64,000 nucleotides of DNA, from NCBI RefSeq assembly GCF_902806685.2, contig NC_048541.1:7685465-7749464 (forward strand). The letters run 5' to 3'. The position numbers and the translations under genes were made by a program. Origin of the DNA: Maniola hyperantus. Its lineage: Eukaryota; Arthropoda; Insecta; Lepidoptera; Nymphalidae. The notes under the pieces were generated by a model. It saw nothing but the letters and a program-made list of their open reading frames with translations. It searched no databases and was not told where the DNA came from. Below, in pieces: positions 45,301-56,283 of the stretch; position 1 is the first letter of the stretch; each line of letters opens with the position of its first letter.

Positions 45301-46378
45301 TTCCGCAAGCAACATTGTGACAGGGATAGCAATAGATTTAGACGTGTCATTTTAGTTTAGTTTAGAGATTGTGCACAAGAGAATCAGCCCCATTGTTCAA
45401 CAAACGAGGAATGATCTTAATTTGCAATTATGTTTCTTAATATTAAGAGATTATCATTCTTGTAGATTATCTTGTAAGCTTAGTATTTTTAGTTCAATTT
45501 GAATGTCATGAACTATCAAAATGCCCAAGACATGATTTAAAAAACATTTTTGGCTCAAACCTGCATGTGTGTTAGGATCTGCACCCTTATACAAAAAGAA
45601 TTGGACAATATTTTCTTGAGCATGAAAACAAGCATGTGATAGAGGTGTCCAACCGCTTTCCAGTCTAGCATTGACATCATCCCTCAGATCTGAAAATTTT
45701 AAAGCAAAGGGTTAATTTAGTACTAGTAGATTGCATATAAAATGTTTCTACAATATTTTCTTATGATTTTTATTTTGTATGGTTCGGTTCTGTGATTTCA
45801 TAATTCAATGGTGAAATTGCTTTCCACAAAAAAAAATTAAGCACTCAACTCTACAGGTTTTTCGACAGATAAAGCACCTACAAATACTTTTCAAATTTTA
45901 GTCTGCCTCCTTAACCAGCTGTGTTGTGGATAGCTATTTAAAAATCATTTTTTCTTCTATAGTAGGTACCTACCTACTTTTCTGAATTGATCAGGATTTA
46001 GGATGACGGTACTAACCTTCACTGATAACTTTAGCAGTTCCTTCAAGATCTCCATTTATAATAGCTTCTTGTAACTTTGTTTCAGCTTTTTGTCTGGTAT
46101 TTTCATAGTTGCTAGTGTAGGATTGATTGCGATCCTGCAAATACAGTGGGTAACTATGTATCTACCTAACTACTAAAATTATTGTCTAAATGAAAACTAC
46201 TTTAGTGCTAGAAGGTAATTTAATTAGAGGTTTATTTGTCTTTTGATGAAAAAATATTTGCTGAATAGGAAAATCGTTGATACAAACTAAGAAAACATAC
46301 CAGTTTATTAAAAAAGCCGTAATTATCGTCACTGTCCGAGTCCTCATCTGAAAGACCAGCCGGTCTACAGTTTGCCAT
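39361..46378 (-). CDS. ASZ1: GASZ (ankyrin, SAM and basic leucine zipper protein 1)
   Basis: Outer-mitochondrial-membrane scaffold of the germline piRNA pathway, which silences transposons (family knowledge). Coding exons in transcript order are 46301-46378, 46017-46134, 45561-45689, 44901-45127, 43257-43531, 42095-42346, 41128-41356 and 39361-39507; all are GT-AG and in phase, for 484 residues (human about 475). The N-terminus is acidic (DEDSDSDD). Ankyrin repeats cover about 40-215, with SGWTPLSHACFHAQENIVQF, GVTPLMRAVISGRISVVELI and AIFWAIHHNQPRCLELLLSR. A SAM domain (about 279-345) includes FLLLENEDMLKLGIEMPFER. A helical segment is followed by the last exon with the tail anchor (about 460-478, VFTRIVVIGSLSYVAYRAV). 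Introns carry MITEs P4, R2 and G3. AATAAA overlaps the stop codon. Confidence 0.95.
39650..39806 (-). repeat. Dispersed element family C, copy 5 (truncated)
   Basis: CGACAGACAGACAGACAGAC then TTTTGAGGTACGGAACCCTA, the reverse of the family head; the distal 250 bp is missing. It is in GASZ intron 7. Confidence 0.8.
39821..39925. mobile_element. Fold-back element with perfect 17-bp ends
   Basis: CGTTAGAATCTGTAATT (39821-39837) and AATTACAGATTCTAACG (39909-39925) are exact inverses. GC-rich interior with CCTAGGCGTACGG. In GASZ intron 7. Confidence 0.65.
40277..40435. mobile_element. Fold-back element with perfect 24-bp ends
   Basis: Positions 40277-40300 (GATGATTTATGCCAACACGT and on) are the exact inverse of 40412-40435. 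Imperfect inner pairing continues (GTGGCGTGGCA, CACCGTGCCGTG). In GASZ intron 7; open frames here are artefacts of the palindrome. Confidence 0.7.
40849..41014. mobile_element. Palindromic MITE, family P, copy 4
   Basis: ATCCGTCAGGAAATATTGTA at the left and ACAGTATTTTCTGCCAGG at the right. The right inner arm has lost the GACAACGCTCTACG segment. In GASZ intron 7. Confidence 0.75.
41856..42063 (+). repeat. Family F, copy 3
   Basis: TATATAAAAGGAAAAGGTGA, ATTTGGCATGCAGATAGCTA and GTCCACGCGGACGAAGTCGC; full length, in GASZ intron 6. Confidence 0.85.
42669..42876 (-). repeat. Family D, copy 8 (reverse)
   Basis: ACTAGATGATGCCCGCGACT through CGTTGCGACGTGATTGAAGG to CTTTCGCATTTATAATAAGG, in GASZ intron 5. 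Confidence 0.75.
43124..43182. repeat. Perfect 27-bp hairpin in GASZ intron 5
   Basis: 43124-43150 is the exact inverse of 43156-43182 (core TTAGGCTCAGGTGGAAGCG) with a 5-nt loop, GCACT. The last 9 bases are then repeated (AAATAGTGC). Confidence 0.85.
43560..44012. other. GASZ intron 4, first part: nothing recognised
   Basis: Open stretch 43656-43931 on the plus strand (CTTCAAAGCGCGCATAATTG) has no family resemblance and lies antisense within the intron. Confidence 0.4.
44013..44161. mobile_element. Fold-back MITE, family R, copy 2 (full length)
   Basis: AACTCCTCACGCGCCATTTT and AAAATGGGGCGTGAAGAGTT form inverted ends, with inner TTTCATGTCAAAAGTA and TACTTTTGACATGACAG pairing. In GASZ intron 4. 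Confidence 0.8.
44283..44505 (-). repeat. Family F, copy 4 (reverse)
   Basis: AAGTAGCTTATGCTCGCGAC through TATCTGCATGCCAAATTTCA to CAGTCACCTTTTCCTTTTAT. A family D head (CATACTAATATTATAATTAA) follows at 44535-44735. Confidence 0.8.
45231..45391. mobile_element. Fold-back MITE, family G, copy 3
   Basis: GGGGCCGATTCTCTTGTACA and GTGCACAAGAGAATCAGCCC are inverse ends; possible ATT duplication. In GASZ intron 3. Confidence 0.85.
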
Positions 46379-46902
46379 ATTTTTATTGCAAGGAACAAGA
46401 TTACAAGACTAGATACTGAAATGTTATATAGAATAAACCAAAAACTGGTTTAAATTTTTGTGATATTGCTTTGCAATGCTGATGATTTGAGAATTTCAAG
46501 ATTTTGTTCTTTTCAGCAACGTTTGGCATGGCATCGGCCACCTTTTATCGGTGATCGGCCACCGGCAATGAGTTTGACAGCTGACACTTGATAGTTGACT
46601 GACACTGACATTTTAACTGACAGTGACAAATGACAATAGTAGATCGTTTAGAAACTTGGTATTTAGCTGGGGTTTGATCTGCTGTATATGTTACGGGTAA
46701 TGCTAGAAGATGTATCTAGTAAACCTAGGTTTACACGGGTTAACTTAGTATTAGCCAAACGTTTTGGGTAAAGTTCGAATAATAAGCAAAATAAAGTTTA
46801 ATTCGGAATTTACCCATACTCATCTAGGTCTTCCTAACTCTGGCTGGATAATGTTAGGTTGGACAAAGTTTATGCACTTTTTTTTTTTCATTTATTTATT
46901 CA
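46379..46902. other. Upstream region of GASZ
   Basis: Contains the presumed GASZ promoter (minus strand). The stretch 46570-46640 repeats TGACAG/CTGACA/TGACACT text. No partner gene is seen on the plus strand. Confidence 0.4.
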
Positions 46903-47215
46903 GATACAAGTTAGCCCTTGACTGCAATCTCACCTGATGGTAAGTGGTGATGCAGTCTAAGATGATAGCGGGCTGGAAGGGGTATGGCAGTTTTTATTAA
47001 ACCCATACCCCTTTGGTTTCCACACGGCATCGTACCGGAACGCTAAATCGCTTGGCGGCACGGCTTTGCCGGTAGGGTGGTAACTAGCCACGGCCGAAGC
47101 CTCCCGCCAGACCAGACCAGAAATTTAGAAATTATAAAATTCCAAACGCCTGCCAGGAATCGAACCCAGGACCTCCCACTAATAAGACCACAGCGCTCAC
47201 CACTGCGCCAGGGAG
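46903..47215 (-). repeat. tRNA-derived SINE, family A, copy 4 (full length, reverse)
   Basis: ACAAGTTAGCCCTTGACTGC to CACTGCGCCAGGGAGGTCG. Open frames across it on both strands follow the repeat, not a gene. Confidence 0.9.
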
Positions 47216-47219
47216 GTCG

Positions 47220-47660
47220 TCACTTCGAACTATTGTGTCCTTTTCGGGTTGGAAGAAATGCATGGCTCGATTGCATAGTGGGGTACTCTTTCCTACCCCC
47301 GCTTCCACTGGCTCAGGACTTAGGGCACTCCGACTCACGACACGGATGGGTTAGGTTAGAAAGGGATAGTGGGGTCTGTAAGACCCCCCCTTCTAACTAC
47401 TAACGTGGTTATTTGTTTTTACTTTTTTCTGGGTGGTTTTTAAAAGAAGCCCGACCAAGCGGGGCTCCGTCGACCGGGCCGACGGAAGAGACCACTCACT
47501 ATTTTTTTTTTTTTTTTTGTTTATACAGCAGGGGGAAAATCCTCATGGACACCCGTAGGTAGAGCCGGACTCTTACCGGCTAAAAAACCCCTGCTGTCTT
47601 CTTATTGACCGTGTACCCGTGTACGCCTTTCAGCCTACAACTCACTATATTGGGGGGGTC
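47220..47660 (-). mobile_element. Unclassified retroelement relic with T17 tract
   Basis: A GC-mixed sequence with GTCGACCGGGCCGACGGAAG is followed by a run of 17 T (47502-47518), then CAGCAGGGGGAAAATCCTCA. A T run is what a poly(A)-tailed element inserted in reverse would leave. No reverse-transcriptase frame remains. Confidence 0.4.
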
Positions 47661-48039
47661 TCTAATTAATTAATCTAACATTACCCAGTAAGCAAGTACC
47701 TAAGTGAGTTAGTAAATGAGTGGGTAAACTCCGAATTAAAACTTATTTTTCATTATTATTTGGACATTACCCAAGAACCTTGGGTAATACTAAGTAACCC
47801 CGGGTAAACCTAAGTTTATTCCAACTTCCAACCTCTCCCGTAACATAAAAGTACATCAAATATGGCAATAAAATTGTTAGGCGGAGAATCGCTTCTTTTG
47901 TATAGGGCTCGACATAGGGCTACCATGGACGGACGTATTTACGACCTACGTACATGAGGGCTACTTAATTCGATCAGAGCTAAAGTGAGCTAAGCTTAAA
48001 AATGCATCGGGGATGCATTTTTTTATCTCAACTCATTTG

Positions 48040-48310
48040 CGATGGAAACGTACGACGATCAGTACGACGATCAAATCATGACCGACAATGCTCCCTATCT
48101 CGTCGGGCTTCACAATTCAACCTTATTACAGCGTCTTCGCCGGCAAAGACGAGGTCTCCGATTTCTAACGTCACCCGGACGTGGACTCACGCCATGGCCT
48201 CGGGGGCGTACGGACTAACCAGTAGTCCAACAAATCCACCCATCCCAACGTCATCCTAAGCCGTGGTCCGAGCCTCACAGGAGGCGCCCTTAGGAGGACG
48301 TTGCCCCCCG
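48040..48310. mobile_element. Probable LINE 3' relic
   Basis: CGTCTTCGCCGGCAAAGACG, GGTCTCCGATTTCTAACGTC and CCCGGACGTGGACTCACGCC are GC-rich in an AT-rich setting and resemble lepidopteran LINE tails from memory. A reversed SINE B fragment (CAGAGCACGGGTCTCCTCTC) follows at 48337-48405. Confidence 0.35.
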
Positions 48311-48529
48311 ACCTCTCAAATTATTTCTTCCTCACTATACAGAGCACGGGTCTCCTCTCAGAGTGAGAAGGGTTTTGGTCATAGTCGACCACGCTAGTAA
48401 ATTTTTGAAGCACGCCCTAAGATGATAAAAAGAATCATCACTTTTGTATATCCCCCGGGCCCCGGCTGAGCTAAGGTATTCTGTATTCTGAGTTTAAAGG
48501 CTTTTGCACAGTCGAGTTTCTTTTATTCA

Positions 48530-48738
48530 TACCTACTTAATAAATGCTAAAGTGTGTCTGTCTATCTGTCTGTCTGTCTGGTAGGTTTTCACTTCTCAAC
48601 AGTTTAACCGATTTTGTACCATATACCATACCAGCTTATATACCATATAGGCTACTTTACCCGGAAAATCAAAGAGTTCCCACGGGATTTTTTAAAAACA
48701 ATAATAAACCAAACGGACGAAGTCGCGGGCATCATCTA
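48530..48738 (+). repeat. Family D, copy 10
   Basis: TACTTAATAAATGCTAAAGT, GTCTGTCTATCTGTCTGTCT and CGAAGTCGCGGGCATCATCT. Confidence 0.75.
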
Positions 48739-49653
48739 ATTAATGTAAATGTTTATTTTGAAATCTGTCAAAATCTTAATTTAGCCGGTATTCCCTGTTT
48801 TTTCTGTTCCGTGGGTATGCCCATGCCCAGCTGAGTGAAAATAATTATTTTAAACCTTAAAATAAATTAAAAGAGTAATTTCGTCACAATTTTGTTAAGG
48901 AAGGCGCAGTGATATTCTGAAGTGTGGTTCTTAAGCTTAGAAGTCATTCTTCGCGTCGGAAGGTAAGGATAACAGGCAACAGTTCCAATTAAGCGACGAC
49001 GAGGGCGTTTGTTAACATTTAATTAACGTCAGGGAGCTATTGTGTCGCCGTCGGGCTCCAGGGCCGCCGAGCTTCGTCTGTTGCGTCTTGATGAGCCCAC
49101 AAGTCATAGCGTTTCGGATTACAACTGACTCTTGTATGTATATTTCGCAAGGATTGCGTTGCACATTGTACCTTGCTGGTTTAGGCTGAAATCTTTGCCC
49201 GTGTCTTTTACACAACCTGTGATGGAAACGAAATGATTGAACGCGAATAAAATACCTTTATTTTTGCACAACCAATGTTGATGAGAGTAGATGGTGAGAC
49301 CCGCACTCCTCACGGGTGCCGCTTGCTAATGATGCGATGCCGTAGGGCAACTTCGGCGTTGACATAAGACACTCATTGGAGCATCTATAAGCATCCTTTT
49401 TGTCAAGCCATGCTTTATTTAATGTTTTATTCTTTTATAAGATCCGCAAACTTTATTCTGTATCAATTTTAATCAGGCTGTCGTAATATTGTGGCAATCA
49501 CTTACATAGGTACCTGGTACCTACCTGCTAATTTAACTTTTGTTCACGTAACTAGGTCGCTAACTATCTGCAGCTTAGGCCTAAGTAGAATGACTTATAG
49601 GTAGGTACTTTAGTAATCAAGGAAAATTGGGGGAGGTAAGTAGGTACTTTTTA
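48739..49653. other. Unique-looking stretch, no gene seen
   Basis: 48885-49340 is less AT-rich and shows no known repeat (CAATTAAGCGACGACGAGGG, CGGGCTCCAGGGCCGCC). I see no open frame with coding character and leave it unassigned. Confidence 0.35.
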
Positions 49654-50070
49654 GGGTTTCGTACCTCAAAAGGAAAAACGGAACCCTTACAGGATCATTT
49701 TGTTGTCTGTCTGTCTGTCGGTCTGTCAAGAAACCTACAGGGTACTTCCCATTGACCTAGAATCATGAAATTTGGCAGGTAGGTAGGTCTTGTAGCTGAC
49801 ATTCGGGGAAAAATCTGAAAACCGTGATTTTGTGGTTACATCACACAAAAAAAAAATTGTGGTCATGAAATAATAATTAGTATTTTTATATTCGAAGTAA
49901 GATAACTATATTAAGTGGGGTATCATTTATGAAAGGTCTTCACCTGTGCATTTATTTATTTTTATGCATCATAATTTTTTGAATTATCGTGCAAAATGTC
50001 AAAAAAATACGACTGTAGTACGGAACCCTTGTTGCGCGAGCCTGACTCGCACTTGGCCGGTTTTTTTTTT
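49654..50070 (+). repeat. Dispersed element family C, copy 6
   Basis: AGGGTTTCGTACCTCAAAAG to CTGACTCGCACTTGGCCGG plus T tract, near full length. Confidence 0.85.
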
Positions 50071-51345
50071 CATAAAACCAAGTTCCTTTCAACCTCCGCA
50101 TACCTACTAGGTATCTTCTTATACAAAACTAATAATTTTGTGTAAGTAAGATGGTGTTAGCCCAAAGCCAATAAAGCGACACATCGCGTATGGCCTAACG
50201 ACAGGAAAACGCCCAGAGCGCTTAGTACAAACTGCAAAGCCAAATCTTCGGGGTTATTAATTTTTTGTATGATAACATTGATATAGGTTTACTATGCCAA
50301 TCACGATGTGCCAGCAGTTCAGTTTGAACTATTATAACATAAACATATAGATACCTATACAACAGTTTCAACCTAACCTAACTTAAGTATAACTACTTAG
50401 CAGTGTCACAGAATATATAATATTGGCGGTGTTTATAGTAGGGATATGGAAGGTATCCGAATAATACTGGAAATATTCTGGTAGCTACCAGCTAGCTATT
50501 GAGTGAGCAAAACAAATGGTATCTAAATGTAATTTGCTTCGCTTTTTCAATGTTCCAAAAGAAGTATTTCCAAATGTAATAAGGATTTTTCTGTACGTTG
50601 AAGGTATGAGATTTGATTTATCGCAGCGAGCGAAGGCGCGCTGACCGCTCGGCCCGGCAGCCGGCTGCTCGCCGGACGCGTTATTAAACTTTTCCCCATA
50701 TTAAACATTCCGGAGACGAATACATTTTATTGTTGCCTCGGACCGACGTCAGAGGCCCCTACAAAGCGAAACTCAAAGACGGCAATTGCGAAATAAATTG
50801 AAAGCAATTTGATATTGCGTTGTAAGTAATAGCCGACAGAAGCCCGCAACCCTATTCCTATAGGAGCCAGGAGATTTGGAAAACTTTTTGTGGCCTACTC
50901 GAATCTGCCTCTTTGTTGAAACTTGGGACTTTGGTAGACTCGTAGTAATATTATTATGCCAGCAAGTAATGAAAGCGGCTGGAACCTAAAGGGCTTTTTG
51001 GCACGTTTTGGGAAGATAATTTGACTTTGGTAGGTAGGTACATGATGAATGAAAAAATACAGTTCCACATAGAACTATCTAGGTAGGTACTCACTTACTA
51101 AAACATCTACAACTTTAGATTAAAAGTTTAGAAACGATTTAAAATTGATTATTGACTCTTTATTTCAAACAGTTAGGTAGGTACTAGGTATAGGTATATA
51201 CCTAATTACCTAAGTGTTTTTAATTTTTTCATGACATGTTACTAAATAGATACTTAGGTACTTTTGTGTTTAGAATTTAAGTACCTACATAGATGGTGAT
51301 ATTATTTTTAATTTAGAGGTTGCAATAGTTCCCTCACGAAGTTTT
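50071..51345. other. No gene seen; one GC-rich unique block
   Basis: 50635-50860 (CGCTCGGCCCGGCAGCCGGC, GACGTCAGAGGCCCC) is GC-rich and non-repetitive between AT-rich flanks. No coding evidence. Confidence 0.35.
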
Positions 51346-51349
51346 CCTT

Positions 51350-51535
51350 CATCACAAAACATCGTCAGGAAACCTGCATGCCTGAGAGTTTTCCATAATG
51401 TTCTCAAAGGTATGTGAAGTCTGCTAATCCACACTAGGCCAGCGTGGTAGACTATGGCTAAAACACTTCTCACTCTGAGAGGACAACCGTGCTCTATAAT
51501 GAGCCATCGATGGGTTGATCATGGTGGTGATGATG
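51350..51535 (+). repeat. tRNA-derived SINE family B, 3' part
   Basis: ACATCGTCAGGAAACCTGCA through GAGAGTTTTCCATAATGTTC to GATGGGTTGATCATGGTGGT; the tRNA-like head is missing. Confidence 0.8.
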
Positions 51536-52424
51536 AATAGCTCCCTAATCAAATAAAAATTGCCATTAGGCTTGGCTGAGGGAGATAATCTCTACGTGTT
51601 GGTCTGATGATCTCGCGCAAACTTATTTATTGGCTTTGTTCCGTGAAAGTTTATTAAAAAAGTATTTAAATAAATAAGGCCGGGCTTCTGGAATGATGAT
51701 AACTTTAGGTAGAGTCTCTAGAGATGAAGGAAATAGTCATAGATCCTGATATAGAATTGTACTCGTAGGTTAGTAAAAACCCGTTTATTAGTGACGACGA
51801 CAAAACAACGTAGACTATTATTACGAAAAGGAATAAATTAAAGATATGCACCTACTCTAGCTTCTTGTAAATTATTGAATTGGACTCACTGGCTAAGTGA
51901 TTGGATCTGACCAAGACCATTATCTCGTATCTGCTGATTTCTACATAGGGCCCGACATCTTTGGATTACTTAAACCAATGAATGTAAATGGGCGTTTTCT
52001 AACGACGATTACGACGACGATAGACGAATATTTTGACTTGCAAAAAAGAACATCGTATCTCATTTTTCGTAGCTTTACCTACAGGAGAGCGTGTCAAAGA
52101 TATAATAGAGTCGTTTAAGAAACGGTTGCATAATGGGTGGTATTAAAACATGAGTGCGAGTTTACAAAACGAGCCGCAGACGAGTTTTTTAATAGTACCC
52201 GAGTGTTTTAATACCTAATTATGTAGAGTTTCATACACTACTTTATCTAAAAAAGGTTGAAGCAAAATTATTCACAGCGTGGAAAAAGTTAAAAGTCATT
52301 GAATAGAAATTCAGAATAGCAAACAAATACGAAATAAATGACGATAGTTTTATAATAAAAAAAAAAAACATTATTTGTAAAAACAAACTTTATTTTCATT
52401 TTTTATTGTCAAATATAAATATAA
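51536..52424. other. No gene seen; small fold-back at 52138-52218
   Basis: GGTATTAAAACATGAGTGC and GAGTGTTTTAATACC are inverted across about 80 bp. An A-rich run lies near 52360. Confidence 0.4.
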
Positions 52425-52690
52425 GCACCGAGGCATCGCCAAGGTCTGCACCCGTGCGTGGTCAAAATTCCACGGATACGTACGAAGCGATTAGCCACGT
52501 CATTTCTAATCCGAATCGCTAAGATTTGGAACAACCTTCCAGCATCAGTTTTCCCCTCCAATTATAATATGGGTACCTTCAAGTAAAGAGTGAATAGGCA
52601 TCTTCTAGGCAAGCGCGCTCTATCTTAGGCTGTATCATCACTTGCCACCAGGTCTGATAGCAGCCACTCGCTAGTCTATAAATAAAATAA
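52425..52690 (-). repeat. Dispersed element family S, copy 3 (reverse)
   Basis: CACCGAGGCATCGCCAAGGT, GAAGCGATTAGCCACGTCAT and TGATAGCAGCCACTCGCTAG are inverses of blocks in 13437-13725. Confidence 0.7.
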
Positions 52691-53447
52691 AAACATCGAA
52701 CAGAAGTCTTATATCCGAAAACGAGCTGATTTGTATGAGTATTGAGTAAATAGAAACATTTTTATGCATAGATACCCAAAACAGCCATTTAATAAACTAG
52801 GCTCTCTCACAGATTCAATATCTAACTTATTCATATACAAGTATTTATATAAGGTCATAAGAATATAGTATACGGAGCTTGAGTTACGAGGTAGACTTAT
52901 GGCTTCCATTCAGTGGAAAAGAGATAATGCTTGCAGGCAATCACATAAGTGGATCAAATAGCTAAAGTCCATTTGGATAATGAACTTGCGAATGTTGCCT
53001 CACCGAGTAGGTAGGTAGTTTTATTGTATAGCCGTTACTAGATAATATATATTATTTTACTCATATTTGGCTTTATGAACTTGTAATATTTAGTGGAGGC
53101 ACCACTCTTTGAATTACGCAATCGACACGGTTTCTGCGACCGGGTCGCGTGGATGTTGCAAGAGACGCTGAGCTATAAAGGGCGCATGACTAGCGTTTTA
53201 CACCTATATCTACTTACTTCCTTTACCTACCGAAAAAAATGCAAGAGACGTCAACAATATCATCTCTTCTATATGCCCACAATATCACCATATCTTGCTG
53301 CTGACTTCCTAAATTCTGCTGCTGAAGACGTGCACAGAGAAGGCAATCACCGTAGTTCACTCTTCCTTTGGTGCCAATCGTATATCTAACCGTAACCGTA
53401 TTAGTTTTTTTTCATTAGTCTGTCAACAGCACGGAAAATATTAGGTA
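52691..53447. other. No gene seen
   Basis: A 98-codon stretch (53093-53389) lacks an ATG start, splice context or recognisable domain. Confidence 0.4.
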
Positions 53448-53632
53448 CAGTAGCCGTCAAGAAATACATCGACCTTAAAATGAGATTTCGCCTTTGTAGA
53501 GCAAATTGTCTCTGTCACTCATACCTATGTGACGTTTTGTACTGTCTCAACGACAGAAACAATGCTCTATGAAACCGCTATTTCTTTGTAACGTTCGATG
53601 CACAATATTTTCTACCAGGTAAGTACCTACTG
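53448..53632. mobile_element. Palindromic MITE, family P, copy 5
   Basis: CAGTAGCCGTCAAGAAATAC at the left and CACAATATTTTCTACCAGG at the right, with the GACGTTTTGTACTGTCTCAA centre. Confidence 0.8.
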
Positions 53633-53938
53633 TACTATTTTTTTGTGGTCAACAGTACGAGTATACCACGAGACACGAGTATATTAGGCCGCATAGTAGA
53701 TAGACCCTTCTTTTAAGGGGAAGACTGAATTTAATTAAATATGGTACCTACCCTACATTTCGTACGACATCGATTTGTGCTCGGCCGCTCTTGCTTCTTT
53801 TATTTAAAAGCAATCGCATGTTATACTTTGTTAACGTGGAGGTATAAAATAAAACACGATAACAAAGTATCGCACAATGTATTCGGTATGGATTGAATTA
53901 TGGAAGAGGCGAATCTGGGCCGCTGTAAGGGCGAGGGG

Positions 53939-54016
53939 GGAAATGGAAAATATCTGTCGCCAAGTTGCGGGCCTAACACCTTCTGGACAGTGCCGATAAT
54001 GGATTGTTCAGATACC
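53939..54016 (+). repeat. Local direct repeat, unit 1
   Basis: The block from GGAAATGGAAAATATCTGTC to ATAATGGATTGTTCAGATA recurs about 855 bp downstream (54793-54869) with a few changes. Not a family seen elsewhere in the window. Confidence 0.7.
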
Positions 54017-54184
54017 ATACTGGCACTAATGGTAACTACACGCGATAGTGTTAAGTGTAGGTTACTGCTCCATACCTACTTACATAACTGCATTATATCT
54101 ACTTGCAATATTAATAAGGGATCGCAAAGCTTAAGTTTAACTAAAAAAATATTGCTGACTGGCTGTCAGCCAAATCGTTAATTC

Positions 54185-54370
54185 TAAAAAACTAAATTCG
54201 CCCGCGCGAATTTATTTTTTTAAAATCCCATGGAAACTCTTTGATTTTTCGTAATAAAGTAGCCTATTACTCTCCAGGACTTACAAAACATGACGTCAAT
54301 CCGTTGCTCCGTTGGGACGTGATTGAAGGACAAACCAACAAACAAACACAGTTTCGCATTCACAGAACTA
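54185..54370 (-). repeat. Family D, copy 11 (reverse)
   Basis: CGCCCGCGCGAATTTATTTT, CCGTTGCTCCGTTGGGACGT and CACAGTTTCGCATTCACAG. Confidence 0.65.
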
Positions 54371-54435
54371 CCTAAGTAGTGATTTCAAACAAAGGCTGTG
54401 CTGTGCGTCGTTGTGTAGTTAGGTACCTACTTGAG

Positions 54436-54600
54436 TATAGTCCGCGACAGGTTGAGATGGCAATCATGGTATGAAGAGGGGGGACGCCCCGTACACCCGT
54501 ACGTCACCCGCGCTCGCCCGCAACGGGTTAGCGCGGGGGCTGTGCTGGTGTGCGGGGCATTACTTCCCCGATTGCCATCTCGACCTGTCACGACCTATAG
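54436..54600. mobile_element. GC-rich fold-back MITE, family E, copy 4
   Basis: TATAGTCCGCGACAGGTTGA at the left, CGACCTGTCACGACCTATAG at the right, with the strongly GC-rich centre GTTAGCGCGGGGGCTGTGCT. Confidence 0.85.
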
Positions 54601-54792
54601 GTAGGTAAGTATACCTACTGTATGCAGCCTGCCTATCCTAATCTTTTTAATTAACAATCTGAAAAGTAAAAAGGGGTAAAGCCGGGTAACCTACATTTTA
54701 GTAACTTAGTTTTTAGCTTGTTTTGCTATAGAGCTTCAAAACGTAACAGATTGAATTAAAGGAGAAGTGGAACTGGGAGCAAAGACAAGCGC

Positions 54793-54869
54793 GGAAATGG
54801 AAAATGTGTGTCGCCAAGTTGCGAGCCTAACAGCTTCTGGACAGTGCACGATAATGGATTGATCAGATT
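54793..54869 (+). repeat. Local direct repeat, unit 2
   Basis: GGAAATGGAAAATGTGTGTC to ATAATGGATTGATCAGATT, matching 53939-54016. Confidence 0.7.
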
Positions 54870-55079
54870 CACTCTAGTACACACACTAGCAAGGAGTTAG
54901 GACACACACTGGTGAATGAAAATCAGACGTGTTCTCTAAACGGACAGTCTCGCAATTTTGACACGATGCAGAGACGAACTGAAGGCTGAACAAACAGGGC
55001 GGGCAACGCGCGGTGCATGTCACACTGAACGCGCGTGTACATGTGTACTATTTGTGACACAAGGAACCAATGATCTCTA

Positions 55080-55240
55080 CAGTCCGCGATAGGTCGAGAT
55101 GCCAATGAGAGTATGAGGCGGGGACGTCCCACACCCCCGCACGTCACCCGCGCTCACCTGCCGGTTAGCGCGGGGGATGTGCGGGTGTGCGGCGCGTTTA
55201 TTCCCCGATTGCCATTTCAACCTCTTGCGTACTATAAGTA
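55080..55240. mobile_element. GC-rich fold-back MITE, family E, copy 5
   Basis: CAGTCCGCGATAGGTCGAGA and GATTGCCATTTCAACCTCTT are the arms; centre CCGGTTAGCGCGGGGGATGT. Confidence 0.8.
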
Positions 55241-55414
55241 GACCACAGGACGAGTCGACCTGAACATTTTTACGGGCTGCAATTCGTTTTTGTTAACAAC
55301 TTTATGTCTAGTGTGATTTTTGTTTGAAATAGTCCTTCTTACTGTATGAAGTACGTCAAATTCTGCTCTTTGCATTGTGATTTGTGAATATCCATGTAGG
55401 TACTAGGTACCTAG

Positions 55415-55459
55415 TAGGTAGGTAGGTAGGTAGGTAGGTAGGTAGGTAGGTAGGTAGGT
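55415..55459 (+). repeat. (TAGG)11 microsatellite
   Basis: 45 bp of uninterrupted TAGG units, preceded by CTAGGTACCTAG. Confidence 0.9.
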
Positions 55460-56283
55460 GTTTAATTTACTACTTTTAGGACGACGTTGGACACGTTTCC
55501 GTTGCGCGTGTTGTATTATGTTTCAGGCCCAAAATTATTTAAGTACCATAATTTAGATCAAACAAATGTTTCGTTGGCGAACTTGACAACGAATGCGGGA
55601 AAACTTATCAGTTTTCATAAAATAGTAATTTTTCTTTTTTGAAGTAGCGGTGCTATTTCTGTCTTGTTAGTCTAATTGCCTTTTAACGGCTACACAAACT
55701 TTTTCAAAACAATTACACGAAGTAGTAGCGCAAAAAGATTTATGATGCGAGTGGGCTTTGATCTGTGCACTTAGCTAGATATTGCCTCTCCGCGTCGTCC
55801 ATTTAGGCACTATAGTATTTCAAATTGACAGATTACTGTAGTGTGTAAGCTCGCAGGCATTACATGAGTGCCGCTGTGAAAGCCGCCCAGTCAAATGTGG
55901 AGTGACGGACCATCAACGCCAGTCCATTAAGGCTCTACGTTTATACTATACGTTGATAACTTTTGATCGTATAGTATAATAATGTTGTCCTCTCGACAAG
56001 TGGCGTGCAGGTCATAGAAGCATAAAATCACTGCTCAATGCTCCTGAGAACTATGCCAGTAAATAGGTTACCTAGCTACCTAAGCTACCTAAGCTAGAGT
56101 TGGCATTAGCCAACTCTAGCTTCAAACTCTGCGGAAGCCGTTGCTCCCGATCGTATTTCAACCACGGAGATATTAGGTAATGTGCACAAGCTCTATTCCT
56201 GTACTCTCATTGCCCGGTCGGACGGCAAATGCGACATAACCGGAGAGATCGCGATTGCGGGAGAATGACAGCTACAATGTCAC
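55460..56283. other. No gene seen; two small hairpins
   Basis: AAGCTAGAGTTGGC and GCCAACTCTAGCTT (about 56090-56121) form a perfect 14-bp stem. TATACTATACG and CGTATAGTATA face each other near 55945-55980. Confidence 0.45.

Noticed and set aside
47077..47403. 108-codon open frame
   Set aside because: It runs over a reversed SINE and an adjoining retroelement relic, with no domain.
53093..53389. 98-codon open frame as a possible gene
   Set aside because: No ATG start, no splice context and no recognisable domain.
55415..55459. Telomere-like repeat
   Set aside because: The unit is TAGG, not the insect TTAGG; it is an ordinary microsatellite.
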